Below, piece after piece: positions 32,999-44,652 of a stretch of 64,000 nt of DNA. Position numbers and translations under genes: made by a program. Each line of letters begins with the position of its first letter. Position 1 is the stretch's first letter. The stretch is taken from the NCBI RefSeq assembly GCF_029962835.1, contig NC_080579.1, forward strand, positions 81,175,959-81,239,958, given 5' to 3'. Source of the DNA: Magnolia sinica (lineage: Eukaryota; Streptophyta; Magnoliopsida; Magnoliales; Magnoliaceae). Under the pieces are notes generated by a model, which worked only from the letters and a program-made list of their open reading frames with translations, searched no databases and had not been told where the DNA came from.

Positions 32999-34788
32999 GG
33001 ACGCGGATTGCGTTCTACACCCGCCCACCTCTAGCCCAAACGGGCAGTTCTGTGGGCGGGCCCACCGTGATGTATCTGTTTTCCTGTCCATCCATCTTCT
33101 TCTATCATTTTAAGGCATGTACACAAAAATAAGACGGATCCAACGCTTAAGTGGACCGCACCAAATAATAAGCTTGGTTGCATTAAATGCCCAAAGCATT
33201 AAATGTCAATTTGCATTAAATACAAGAGTAATCTTGTACACTTGAGCCTCGCATCTAAATCATTTTTTGTGTTCATGCATTAAAACGATGTGAGAACCGG
33301 GACGGCATGGATAAACAGATACATCACCCTAGGCCCGCCAACATAACTTTCCGTTCGAAAATCGGATTGTTTGCTGAGTTACTTGGAACACTCTTATCAT
33401 ATTGAGTAAACTCTACTAGCCCACCATGAATGCATGTGGTTTATCCACGCTGTCTATTCATTTTTCCATATGGGTTGAACCCAAAATTGATGCAGACCAT
33501 ATCATAGGAAAAAGTAAAAGTATTGATTTCTTGAAAACTTTCTAAGGCCTTAATGATATTTATTTGTCATCCAACCTATTCATAAGATCATAAAGACACA
33601 GATGAAGGGAAAACAAAAATATTAGCTTTATCTAAAAACTTCTTTGGCACTCAGACAGTTTTTCAACTAGTAGATGTTCAATTCACATTGTTTCCAATGG
33701 TGTGCTCCACTTAAGGATTGGATACACTCCATTTTTGGAATAATGCATGAATGACGGCGGGCCCACAGAGCTCAGTTGGATACACTCCATTTTTGGCTAG
33801 ATACGGGCCGGGGTAGGACGCAATCTGGGAAAGCCATTGGCAGAAGCTCTTGCATTGTGAACCAAGGTGGGGCCCACTGTGATGTTTGTGGGAAATCTAT
33901 TCCTCCCATCAGTTTTGCGAAATCATTTTAGAACATGGGACCAAAAAAGATCCGGATCGAATACTCAAGTGGGATGAAAACGTGAGGATTGAACATCCAT
34001 GGTTGAAGTATTCGTGGGGCCACATAAGTTTTGAATCAGGGTACTATTTTTGTTGAAAGTTCATCCCAGCAGGAATGACGTTATTAACAATATGGATGGC
34101 ATTTAAACTTCACTGTCAACCCAGGGAGGTTAACCATAGTAATTTCCCTACCCACCTTTTCCTTTAGTGAGGCCCAGTTGAGTATTGGATCTAGATCATA
34201 TTTGGTCCCATCTACTAAAATAAGCTCAAAAAACAGATGGACGGGGTGGATTTGTCAGAAACATGACGGTGAGCCCAATCGGACGTGGATTGCATCCTAC
34301 CCCTACCCATAGGGTAATCCGTACGGGTAGTGCTCTGTGGGGCCGACAGTGATGTAAGTTTTTTATCCATGCTGTTCATCGTTTTTCTCATATAATTTTA
34401 AGTTATGAGTCAAACAATGAGCCAGGTCAAGGGCTTAAATGGACCACAAAGTGGAGATTTAACGTCAACCATTAAAAACTTCTTGGGAGCCGGAGAAGTT
34501 TCGGATCAAGCTGATATTTGTGTTTTCACTTCATTCATGTCTACATGACCTTATGAATAGGTTGGATGTTAAAACAACATCACAGTGGCTTTTAAAAAAG
34601 TTTCAACGGTGGGTATCATTATCATTGCAGCTTTCTCTGGTGTTGACCATTGGAGCTGTGGACCTACTTTATTTTTAGGATCATACCTTGAAATGATATG
34701 AGAAAAGCGATGAACGGCGTGAACAAAACACTTACATCACGGTGGGCCCCACAGAACCCTGCCCGGACGGATTATGCAACCCGCGTCC
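32999..34788. mobile_element. Cluster of nested MITEs inserted as a 1.8-kb block in unit B
   Basis: Flanked by GGAAAAATG (32990-32998) and GGAAAAATC (34789-34797); unit A has one GAGAAAAATCAGG. The outermost ends GGACGCGGATTGCG and GCAACCCGCGTCC are inverted repeats. Internal termini at about 33357 (GAAAATCGGATTG), 33815-33825 (GACGCAATCT / GGGAAAGCC) and 34281 (GGACGTGGATTGC) show at least four elements, joined end to end or nested. No coding sequence. Confidence 0.78.
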
Positions 34789-34886
34789 GGAAAAATCAGG
34801 CTGCCACCAATCAGATTCTAGCTCACCTAAACAACTAGAAATCAGAGCTTCGAAGCCACTTCGTAAGCATTTCGAATGTATAATTC

Positions 34887-35928
34887 GGAAGCGGATTGCG
34901 TACTCAGTACGCTTACCGTACTGAGTAAATTCTGAGGGCCCACCTTGATATATGCATTTTATCAACTCCGTACATCACTTTTAACAGATAATTTTAGGTA
35001 TTCAGTTCAAAAATTTAACATATCCAAAACTTAAGTGGACCACACTACAGGATACATTATGAATTGAACATCTACCGTTGAAAAATTATCAAGGGCCGCG
35101 GAAGTTTAGGATCAAGCTGATATTTGTGTTTTCCCATCATCCATGTCTTTGTAATCTTATCAACAAGTTGGATAAAAAAAATTAATAATAATAAACATCA
35201 TTGTGGGCCCTAGAGAGGTTTCAACGGTGGAAATCATTACTCCCACCGTTTCCTTTGGATGGTTCACTTGAGCTTTGGATATGCTTCAATTTTAGAATCA
35301 ACCCCTAAATTTATCTGGAAAAACGGATGGACGGACGGCCTGGATAAACCATATATATTTATGGTGGGCCCAACATAGTTTACTCAGTAACATAAAAGGA
35401 AATCGGACTGGGTACTGAGTTTACTCTCTTATCGTACTGAGTAAACTCTGTTGGGCCCACTGTGAAATCATGTGGTTTATCCACGCCGTCCATCTATTTT
35501 TGCATATCGGTTTAGGGGTTGAGCCCAAAATTAAAGTATATCAAAATCTCAAGTAGACCATACCAAAGGAAACAGTGGAAGTATTGATTTCCACCGTTGA
35601 AACCTTTCCAAGGCCCCAGTGATGTTTATTTATCATATAAACTGTTCATAAGATCACACAGACATGAATGAAGGGAAAACACAAATATCATCTTGATCTA
35701 AAACTTCTATGGCCCCCAAGAACTTTTCAACGAAATACTTCACTTCACGCTCTTTCAGGTGGTGTGGTCCACTTGAGCTTTGAATATGATTAATTTTTGG
35801 TTTAAAAAACTAAAATTATATGATAAAACGGATTAACGGAGTTGATACAATGCATAAATGACAGGGGGGCCACCGAGATTACTCAGTACACTTAGCGTAC
35901 TGACTTACTCAGTACGCAATCCGATTTC
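34887..35928. mobile_element. Two adjoining Mutator-like MITEs in unit B
   Basis: Flanked by GTATAATTC (34878-34886) and GTATTATTC (35929-35937), with the unit A empty site GTATTATTC. Outer ends are GGAAGCGGATTGCGTACT and AGTACGCAATCCGATTTC. A further terminus, GGAAATCGGACTGGGTACTG, starts at about 35399, so two elements of roughly 510-530 bp stand head to tail. Repeated ACTCAGTAC words fill the subterminal regions. Confidence 0.85.
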
Positions 35929-36779
35929 GTATTATTCTCATGTGATAAACGTCTTAAGCCGTTTGTATTATTTTATTACGTTTCCTTTCACTAAACAGTT
36001 AGAAGTTCTGTTACGGCCATTGGATTATTTTATCCACTTTTAAAGACCCAGTTGAAATTTGAAATAGTGAAAATAGATGGATGGTCTTGGAAAACATATA
36101 GCCATCTTTGACCCACCAACATACAATGGACCCAAACTCCCTAATTTCAGATTGTTCCTGCCGTAGGCCCATCTTGGATAGCCCATGGTGCAAAAATTCA
36201 ACTGATTCGATGATGCAGTGGGCCACAATGTCTTGAGAACAAAGTATTAAAAAGGGAGGGAATCCCCTACAACACTTGTTCCATGAAGTGGGTAAAGCAC
36301 CAAGTATGTAGAGCCCACCATGTTACATATCTAAAATCCACTCCCTCCATCAGGTTCTGTCCTTAGAGATTAGTCCATAAGGCCAACAATCAGCTAGATC
36401 CACAACTTAAATGGACCACACCAAATGGAACGATGGGGATGGGATGCCAGCCATAGGTTTGTGGGTTGGCCTATATTTCATCAAACCTTCTAATCAAGTA
36501 TATCTCACGAGGACGAAGGGAATATACAAAAATCAGCCTGATATTAAATTTGATTTTTAAAGAAATTTTATATGGTTATGTCTCTTTGTGGCCCATATGA
36601 ATTTCTAATTAGGTTTTAACTAATCTATAGTAAAAAATAATACTGATCCGCACCTGATAAACATGATAGATTTAGCATGTAGACAGATAAAAGAGAAGAA
36701 ACCTCCCTCTTCTTTTGAATTGAATAACCTTCAATATACAAGGAAAGCAAAATCTCAAAAATAATAAGATTTAAAGAAA
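35929..36779 (+). other. Non-genic part of unit B
   Basis: Matches unit A 26590-27255 and 28600-28720. No gene. It retains about 90 bp (36550-36640) that unit A lost at the solo LTR. Confidence 0.65.
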
Positions 36780-37359
36780 GGGAAAAGGTACTATGAGATC
36801 GACCTCATGGGAACTCACCACGAGGTCGAGCTTTGTGGGGCCCACCATGATGTGTGTCGAACATCAACACAGCGCCACCATGATGTGTGTCGAACATCAA
36901 CACTATGCATTTGATGAGTCCCCTTCAGTTCATGAGATATCCCAAAAATCAGCCGTATTTAGAACTCAAGTGGACCATACAGCTAAAATCATTTGAAGAC
37001 ATGCTTAAAACATATAAAATCACTTGGTGAGGCTCACCTGAAATTTGGATGCATCTGAAACTTGGTCTAACACATCATCCAAGTGGGACACACATAATGG
37101 ATGGGCTGGATTTGTGAACCACATCTCGATGGCCCATTAAATGATTATGAATGCTTTAATGGGAGGGTAACCCCTCTCAACTTTTGTATGTGGTGTGGCC
37201 CACACAAGTCATGGATTGACTTGAATTTTAAGCTGAGGCCCACCATGGAATGGTGCATCTGACTGATGGGGTAGATGTTCGACACGCATCACGGTGGGGC
37301 CCAGACAGCTCGACTTCATGGGAAGTTCCCATGAAGTCTACGGCCTAGAACCATTTCCC
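36780..37359. mobile_element. MITE of a second family (GGGAAAAGGTAC ends), unit B specific
   Basis: Ends GGGAAAAGGTACTATGAG and CGGCCTAGAACCATTTCCC are imperfect inverted repeats, with a CCTCATGGGAACT / AGTTCCCATGAAG pair just inside. It is flanked by TTAAAGAAA and TTAAAGTAA; unit A is uninterrupted at about 28720. A 36-bp piece with CACCATGATGTGTGTCGAAC is tandemly duplicated at 36845-36900. Confidence 0.8.
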
Positions 37360-37485
37360 TTAAAGTAATACCATTGATGAAAGTTTAATTAGGCTTTTAA
37401 TCAATTCAAATGATCTAATCGAGTTCATTAGAAAGGACTGATTATTTACAGCCACTGTAGCATCTTTCCTGCTGACATATAGGTC

Positions 37486-38073
37486 ATCTTTACCGTGTAA
37501 ATGGTAGGCCCCAAAATGAAGATCATCCTTCTTGAAAATCAGACTGATCCACTTACTATATGGGCCACGCCTGTATCTTCGTTCATACCGTCCGCTCAAA
37601 CCGTGTGGTACATCTGATGAACGGACCAGTCTGATTTCTCTGCCCGGGGATCTTTTCACTCTGCGGTCTACCATGGATGTCGTAGACAAGTAGCTTGTTG
37701 GCAGAAGGATGATACGGCACCAAAAGTCGCTGTGTCGTTGCTTTTTGGTGATCGGTTCTCAAGATGAGAACCAAAACAGCAGAACCGTTGACATTCGGCA
37801 TGAAAAGATCCTTTACTGGATGAAAAACTAGGCCATCCAGATCTGGGCCCACTAGATGAATGGAACCGATCAACGACGGTGGGACCCATTATGGTGATGG
37901 AGCCCACGGGCAACAGTTTTAGGTGGTCCAGCAGACTACGAAACTGGTTCGCAATTCAAATAACAACAACGTGCATATATTCTCCATCACGTAAGCATGC
38001 ATGGTCGAATATTTCAACCCAAACCTAACCCGTTTCAAATCTCTATTACCCAAATCAGCTGTCATATGCCCCT
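37486..38073 (+). other. Upstream region of the pectinesterase gene
   Basis: From 37490 to 37920 it resembles another palindromic repeat (GTGGGACCCATTATGGTGATGG, GATGAACGG). The overlapping minus-strand frames here show no recognisable protein. The last 150 bp look like ordinary promoter DNA leading to the TATA box. Confidence 0.5.
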
Positions 38074-38080
38074 TATAAAA
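38074..38080 (+). promoter_or_regulatory. TATA box of the pectinesterase gene
   Basis: CCTTATAAAAAGACC: a canonical TATA box 49 nt before the ATG. That implies a short 5' leader of about 20-25 nt. Confidence 0.7.
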
Positions 38081-38128
38081 AGACCACATCATCAGATTAA
38101 TCACAAGCATTAGAAAAAAATTCTGACC

Positions 38129-41100
38129 ATGGATAAGCTTACACTATATTTCTTTAGTGTGTGTCTTTTTTCAGCCCTTAGAGTCTTGAAAGGTGACAAA
38201 ATATCATCATGTAGCCAAACCCCATATCCTGAAATCTGTGATTCTCTTATTAGTACTACTCCTCTATCAACCCTTGATGACACCCAATTCGGATTCCGTG
38301 ATTTAGCCCTCCAGGCCACTGTGGACCATGCCGAACAGGCTTACCAGCTCATGTCAAACATGGACCTATTCTCTTTGGACGATCGAGCTAAGATGGCATG
38401 GACTGATTGTGTGGAGCTTTTCGAAGACACAATTAGCCACCTTAATCGCTCACTTGGGTCCACAAATCCAGGTCGCTTCGAAGATGCTCAGACATGGTTA
38501 AGTGCGGCGGTCGCCAACGAACAAACGTGCCAAAATGGATTCATCGAGCTCAATTCAACATCGCATTTAGCCTCCTTACCAATCATGTTTGGCAACATAT
38601 CAAAACTTCTTAGCAACTCACTGGCAATTAATAAGGCAGTGGCTACATCAACCGCCGCTCTATCTAGTAAATCAGGCGGTGGTCGACGGCTACTTGCTGG
38701 CAATTTCCCAAATTGGGTTTCAGCCACTGAGAGGAAGCTTCTCCAATCATCCACCACAGCCTCAAAAGCTGATCTTGTGGTAGCCAAAGACGGATCTGGC
38801 AATTACAAAACTATTTCAGAAGCTGTCGCCGCTTCTTCGAAGCTAAGGAGTGGAACTAAGAGATTCATTATATATGTTAAAGCTGGTGTTTATAGTGAAA
38901 ACGTGGAGATTAAGAAAATGAAGAATCTGATGTTTATCGGCGACGGCATCGATGCTACTATCGTCACCAGCAACAAGAATGTTCAAGATGGTTCGACGAC
39001 TTTCCGATCAGCAACCTTTGGTGAGTTTATTCATGAATCTTCAATCTAAATTTCTTTAATTTCTTAGATGGGTTTGAGTTAATTAGTTTTCATGTAAAAG
39101 ATATTATAGCTTAGAAAGAGATTCCATAAACAAGGTTTGCTAATCCTGCAAGCAGTTTGTGGCATGGACGTTTACATATCTTGTGTATAACATCCGAGCC
39201 ACTCATCCGACCGGCGGAGAACTCAGGTCACCATTACAATAGGTGGGCTGAGGCATACGAAAAGTGGATGGTAATTAAGAAAACGGCCCACGTGTGTGTT
39301 GTACAAGACGTGCATGTAGAACTGCCAGACTTCTCCACCGAGTCATTTACATGGTGGGGCCCACCTCATTAAAGGCCCATTAGGTGGGCTGATGAATACC
39401 AAAAGTGGATATTCAGATGCACACAGGGGACCACCTACCTTCTTGGCCGGGACATCTACATGGTGGGGCCACCTGATGAACGGCTTGGATGTTGAACAAG
39501 TCACGCACGTTGGGATGTAGAGAGTTGCATGTTGGATTTGCAAAACATCTATCTCCGCGATACTATTTTTAATGGATGAAATTTTCAAAATTTACTATGT
39601 TAGTCTCCAGCATTATGTTATTGAAAATAGAATTTCAAAGCTTATGATAAAAAGATGAGTATTGATCTAGTGGGCTAGTGTATAGCAATCTAAAATGGAC
39701 GGTCAAGATCCTTTAAACAAAAAGGTCTAATAAACAAATAGATCCCATCTATTTATTAAGTTCCATCATGGATTGATTCTAAAGAATGTAGTCATAACCA
39801 TCCATTCTTATCTTGGAAAAAGGATGGATATTGAAAATAAGGCCAACCCATGGATAGATTGGATCATCCAATCAGTTCTATTCTTATTTAGTAGCCCATG
39901 AAAAGTGTTCTGGACTTGATGAACGATTCAGATTGATCGATCGGACGGTCAGAAGAGATGCAAATAGGATCACTATAACTTGCTCGAGGGCACTGGAGCA
40001 TTTCATTCTTTCCAAGTATGATTATTTTAATGATGACTTTAACAGTATTTGAAAATGAAATCTCGCTTTTGCTTGAGTCAAAAGTAAGGAAGCTTCTTAC
40101 GATTGTCTTTCCGTTACGTGTACTTTTTGTCTTTGAGGGACGATATGTTACAATCTCAAGGACATATGGTACTTTCATCTCTAAAGTTTTTTTGGAAGGT
40201 TTATTTATGATTTGGACCGTCCATCTAGTTACCCTTACTTTAGATGGCAGATGTATCAAAATATATACCGATTGGGAAATCCTGATCATCTGATTGGTGA
40301 CCCTCAAGGTGAGTGTAGAGATCGAAAATGCTTCGGTCAAGGGAAATTGAAGAAAAAAAATGACGGATTGGATTCTCTAATAGGTGTGACTTTTAAAACA
40401 TAAATTATCCATGATGGGTCCGATTGAAAGATCTCACCTTCCACGTGTACTGTGGGAAGATGGCACTGCAAGTCTAGTTCATCCCGCTCTATCATACCAT
40501 CTTCCTTTGATTTCATACATTGTGACTAGAAAGTTTGTGTATGACCCAAAAAGCAGCAAGAAAAAAAAAAAAAGTCCGGTGACTCATCTTCTTACGTTAA
40601 CAAGCAAGAAAAAATGTGATGGACGTGATGAGGTCGACCATCATATTCCTAGTTGATAACTACTAACTACTCGGAGACTCCTCAAATTGATTCATCGAAT
40701 CAATGAGCTAAAACATGGAAAATAATTTTAATAAAATTTAAAATAAATTGATTGATTATTTAAAATAATTTAAAAAAATGTTTACAATCCTTTAAATAGT
40801 GATATGTTACCGTTTCTTAAATAGTGATATGAACCTTAGGAAAGAAGTTTCGGAATCAAACTCCAACTCAAAATCTCTAAAATATTATGATTTCCACTAG
40901 ACTTCACGTTTTTCAGCAAAACCATGTTATTCTCCAAATTTTTCTAAGCACTTTTTATGGTGGACAAAATTACTATAAAAAGTAAAAGCAAAAATAAAAT
41001 GGATTTTCCACCGTCAATCTAATGGAATCTCATCACAAATTCGGCACGGGCAACCCTGCATATCTAGATTGGTTGGCCAAAGTAGCTTCCCCTGCCCAAA

Positions 41101-41987
41101 ATCATATAATATACTTTGAATAACTCTTTCGGTGTGCGAGATATGCCTATTTTAAGGTTCTAATGGTCCATATCACTTCCGCCTCTGATTGGGCCTTCTC
41201 CGTTCCATCTTGACCATGAAATTGTCCGCAACCAGCTCTACATCATAAAGAAAATCTATGTTTTGATATTGACTTGCACAAAAATATCCTTGCAGCGGTC
41301 ACCGGAGACGGCTTCATCGCCCGAGACATGACGTTCCAGAACACGGCTGGGCCACAGAAACATCAGGCGGTCGCGCTCCGATCAGGAGCAGACTTCTCAG
41401 TATTCTACAAATGCAGCTTCAAGGGCTACCAAGATACGTTATACGTCTACTCCCAGCGACAATTCTACAGAGATTGCGATATTTATGGAACAATTGATTT
41501 TATATTTGGAGATGCAGCAGCAGTCATCCAAAACTGCAATATATATGTAAGACGGCCCATGAGCAATCAAAAGAATACGGTGACCGCTCAAGGAAGATCG
41601 GACCCGAATGAAAACACTGGCATTTCAATCCACAATTCAAGGATCATGGCAGCATCAGACCTGAGGCCCGTACAAGGGTCGATCAATACATATCTGGGCC
41701 GTCCATGGAAGAAGTATTCAAGGACCGTGATCATGAAGACGGATCTCGGTGATCTGATTAATCCTGCAGGGTGGCTTGAATGGAGTGGGAGTTTTGGTTT
41801 AAGTACTCTTTACTATGGAGAGTATATGAATACTGGCAGTGGGGCTGCCACCGGTAGGCGAGTGAAATGGGCTGGGTTTCATGTTATCACGAGTGCAGCG
41901 GAGGCCGGAAAATATACCGCCGGCAGTTTCTTGGGTGGGGGTTCATGGATTCCGGCAAGTGGGGTGCCTTATACTTCAGGGCTTTGA
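38129..41987 (+). CDS. Pectinesterase with N-terminal pectinesterase-inhibitor (PMEI) domain; exons 38129-39020 and 41296-41987
   Basis: A cell-wall enzyme that removes methyl esters from homogalacturonan. The spliced frame is 527 codons plus stop, normal for a type I plant PME. Exon 1 encodes a signal peptide (about 1-23), a PMEI pro-domain with four Cys (28, 37, 94, 134), processing motifs RRLL (186-189) and RKLL (202-205), and the start of the catalytic domain with GVYSE (253-257). The phase-1 intron has donor TTTG|GTGAGT and acceptor TTGCAG|CGG. Exon 2 carries QAVALR (321-326), QDTLY (343-347, catalytic D344), DFIFG (365-369, catalytic D365) and LGRPW (431-435, R433). All active-site residues are present and no break is seen. 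The ATG fits the signal peptide and the TATA box. The pro-domain is thought to block activity until cleavage by a subtilase. It is the only gene here that looks functional. Confidence 0.97.
39021..41295 (+). other. Pectinesterase intron (2.3 kb) carrying repeats
   Basis: GT...AG intron, phase 1, at the conserved position of the single intron in many PME genes. It contains GTGGGGCCCACC-type repeat DNA (about 39340-39500) and a solo LTR (about 40580-41245) ending only 50 bp before the acceptor. Frames inside it, including the continuation of exon 1 to a stop at 39049, are not coding. Confidence 0.9.
40580..41245. mobile_element. Solo LTR (family S) inside the pectinesterase intron
   Basis: Matches 9213-9906 throughout: GGACGTGATGAGGTCGA, CAATCCTTTAAATAGTGAT, CTAATGGAATCT, AAAGTAGCTTC and CATGAAATTGTCC, ending GCTCTACATCA. 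The right end (41245) is firm. The left end is taken as TGAC at 40580 by analogy. I found no matching 5-bp flanks. Confidence 0.8.
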
Positions 41988-42173
41988 AATGTTTCGTCTG
42001 TCATGTGGTTATTGCTTATGACTTCTGTTCTTTAATTTCTTCTTCTTTTTATCTTGTTGGTACATGTATTTATTAAAGTTTAGGTAGAGAAAATGGTTGT
42101 ACACTTCATTGAATTTAAGACCACTGCTGATGGGGTCTTGGGCCCCATGTAATTTGTATTTTTTACATATGAT

Positions 42174-42179
42174 AATAAA
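42174..42179 (+). terminator. Likely poly(A) signal of the pectinesterase gene
   Basis: AATAAA, 187 nt after the stop codon, followed by TTGTTTTGAAAATG. A reasonable 3' end; other AT-rich signals nearby are possible. Confidence 0.55.
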
Positions 42180-42484
42180 GTCATTGTTTTGAAAATGCAT
42201 ATGTTCCTTCTATTGAACTATTACATTCTTTTTCGTTAAAGTATGGTGATTTTTCAATACTATCTTTTAGGTGATGTTGAATTATTCACATATAGTAATT
42301 TGGGCTGTCGAGATTATGGGGCCCATTGCGGATGAGGCATATCCTGAAAAATCGACGGATCAAACCATCTTAATCTTAGATTGGTGTGCATAAAATGAAT
42401 GGTTATGAACAAAATGGTGGCAAGGCATAGACTGTCCATTGGCTTGAATTTTTGAACAAAGTCACATCCATAGCCAGCCTACGT

Positions 42485-42990
42485 GGACGTGGATTGCGTG
42501 TTCGCCCCAACACCAGGACTGCGGGGTCCATCATGATGTATATGTTTTATCCACACCGTCCATCTCTTTTGCGAGGTCATTTTAGAGTATGTATCCAAAA
42601 TTGAAGCATATATAAGGCTCAAGTGGTTCACGCCATTTTAGGCCTACCATTGAAAACTTTTTAAGGCCACATAAGTTTTTGATCAAGCTGATATTTATGT
42701 TTTCCCTTGGTCCAGGTCTGTGTGACCTTATGAACAGGTTGGATGAAAAAAAAAAAAAAAAATCACTGTGGGCCCTAGGAAGGTTTCAACGGTGGAAATC
42801 ATTATCCCCACTGTTTCCTGTGGCATGGTCCACTTAAGCTTTGGACATGATTCAATATTGTGTTCGTGCCCTAAAATGAGCTGGTAAAATGGATGGACGG
42901 CGTGGATAAAACACATAGATCGTGGTGGCCCCACAGAGTCCTGATACCACGTAGCTAGGTGGTGTTGGAGTCACCACACAATCTGCGTCC
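42485..42990. mobile_element. Mutator-like MITE downstream of the pectinesterase gene
   Basis: Ends GGACGTGGATTGCGTG and CACACAATCTGCGTCC are inverted. The flanking 9-mers are AGCCTACGT and AGCCTGCTT. Inside, CATCATGATGTATATGTTTTATCC pairs with the complementary right arm. About 300 bp of plain intergenic DNA (42180-42484) separates it from the gene. Confidence 0.8.
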
Positions 42991-43383
42991 AGCCTGCTTG
43001 ATGCGCGGCTCAGATAAGATTCTGCCTACCGTTGATGGGATTACCCCAAAAAAAAAAACTCCAGATACTGACCGTTCGTTAACAATGGCAGCTGATAAAG
43101 GACCAGGATCCTTCGATCTTTAAGACTTTTGCAGCATTCTGCATCAATTTTGATCACATTAGGTAGACCATGTGTATCAATGGATCATAGTCCCACATAT
43201 ACCGAATGGGCGTGTTTGGGTGACATTTACAAATTCATTTCAGTGAGTTTTTGTCCGACGACTGTCGACAGTTGGCGTTTCTGCGTGTCCAATTTCTCGC
43301 CCACAGTTCAGATTGCGTCAACCGTTGTGGTCCACATATTTATTCGATGGGCCTGATTTTTTTAGTACACCCTCCCTTTTGAG

Positions 43384-43735
43384 GGAAGCGGATTGCGTAC
43401 TGAGTAAACCTTGTGGTGTCCACCGTGATTTATGTATTTTATCCACTCCGTCCATCCATTTTACCAGATAATTTTGAGTCTTTAGCCTAAAAATGAAGCA
43501 TATCCACAGGTAAATGGACCACACCACAGGAAACAGTATGAATTTAACATCTACCGTTGAAAAAATCTTGGGGTCCACGGAAGATTTGGATCAAGCTGAT
43601 ATTTGTGTTTTCCTTCATCCATGCCTGTGTGATCTCATGAACAGGTTGGGTGACAAATAAACATCACTGTGAGCCCCAGCAAGGTTTCAACGGTGGAAAT
43701 CACTGTTCTCACTTTCCTGTGGTATGGTCCACTCC
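43384..43735. mobile_element. Truncated MITE
   Basis: Left end GGAAGCGGATTGCGTACTGAG and most of the body match the 32171 and 34887 elements, but the sequence breaks off at GTGGTATGGTCCACT. The right terminus is missing. Confidence 0.8.
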
Positions 43736-44652
43736 CTGTTGGGTTTAGGTTGAGCGGCTTCGTGGGGTTGGCATAATCACATGTACTTGGATCTGGTTGA
43801 ATTGGGTCAGGTTAGATCTATTACAAAGATCACTTCAGGTTAGTTTGTGTTGAACACCTGGGGTTGGAATTCAGGTGAGATATGGGTTGTAAGTTGGACC
43901 CTCTTGAAGCTGGGCTAGGCTTGGGTTGATCCTCAATCCAATCTAATATTCCACCTGAATTACACCCTTAATGAAACCACCAAATAAATAGATGGATCAA
44001 ATTGCCTGTTAGTTAGGCCTATTTTTATACAAATGATATTGACGTTAATAGAGGTCATTGATCAAATGGCTAAGATCATCAGATCAGCTTAATATTTGCA
44101 TGATATCCCATGAAATCTGAGTTGAACCTAATAGGCAGTCTAGGTCATTCTTTTGGATTGTGTAAGTGTTTCAATGTAATTAGGAGCATAATAGCTTTTA
44201 TCTCTCCTCACCATATATTTAGGATTGGATAATGCATTTAATTTTTAATAGTTATTTGGTTATCCTATTGAAGATTTGAATTTAAAATAAATTTTTTTAA
44301 AAATTCTTGTCTGGTTATCAATTACTTTATTTGACTTTAATAAATTCACGCCGATATATCAGTAGGATCCTCTTGTCCATAAGATTTAGGTCATTCATGA
44401 TGAGGAGCACATGTTTGATTACCCATCTCCCCAAACATGGTTGGCTGCTTACATGTCACTGGATGTGAATAGATTTTTTTTAGAGGATAGACAATCAAAG
44501 GTAGGCCCCATGTTGTGGTTAATGCAAATTAGTGATTAGCCTTTTCGATATCAAATATGGACCACTGGTTTCTGTGCATTGATTGGATGTTTAGGATCTT
44601 AATATCATGGCAACTTTTTAAAACGGTTGGGCAAACGAGGCCCCACATGATG
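43736..44652. other. Intergenic DNA with old repeat fragments
   Basis: No gene recognised. 44370-44650 (GATTGGATG..TTAGGATCTTAATATCATGG, GGCCCCACATGATG) resembles the tandem repeat at 53040-54180. Confidence 0.5.

Larger units (their letters stand above)
29366..37485 (+). repeat. Unit B of the direct tandem duplication
   Basis: Begins with about 115 bp of copia-1 LTR tail (29366-29480: CTTAAAGATAGCAACATCATAAT..) directly after the end of unit A. It then repeats unit A's landmarks in order up to GCCACTGTAGCATCTTTCCTGCTGACATAT near 37480. It carries its own set of insertions (31192-31581, 32171-32642, 32999-34788, 34887-35928, 36780-37359), none of them in A. It ends about 640 bp upstream of the pectinesterase start codon. 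No gene is seen in the unit. Confidence 0.88.

Noticed and set aside
37360..37913. Overlapping minus-strand frames of 81-109 codons upstream of the pectinesterase gene
   Set aside because: Three frames overlap, none shows a known domain, and the DNA resembles the palindromic repeat family.
39021..39049. Reading pectinesterase exon 1 through to the stop at 39049
   Set aside because: A GTGAGT donor at 39021 and a CAG acceptor at 41295 join the catalytic domain in phase, so the read-through is intron.
39157..40656. Several frames inside the pectinesterase intron
   Set aside because: They lie in repeat DNA, lack domains and are not spliced to the gene by any good signal.
42009..42200. Small frames overlapping the pectinesterase 3' end
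   Set aside because: They are 3' UTR and shadow sequence with no independent support.
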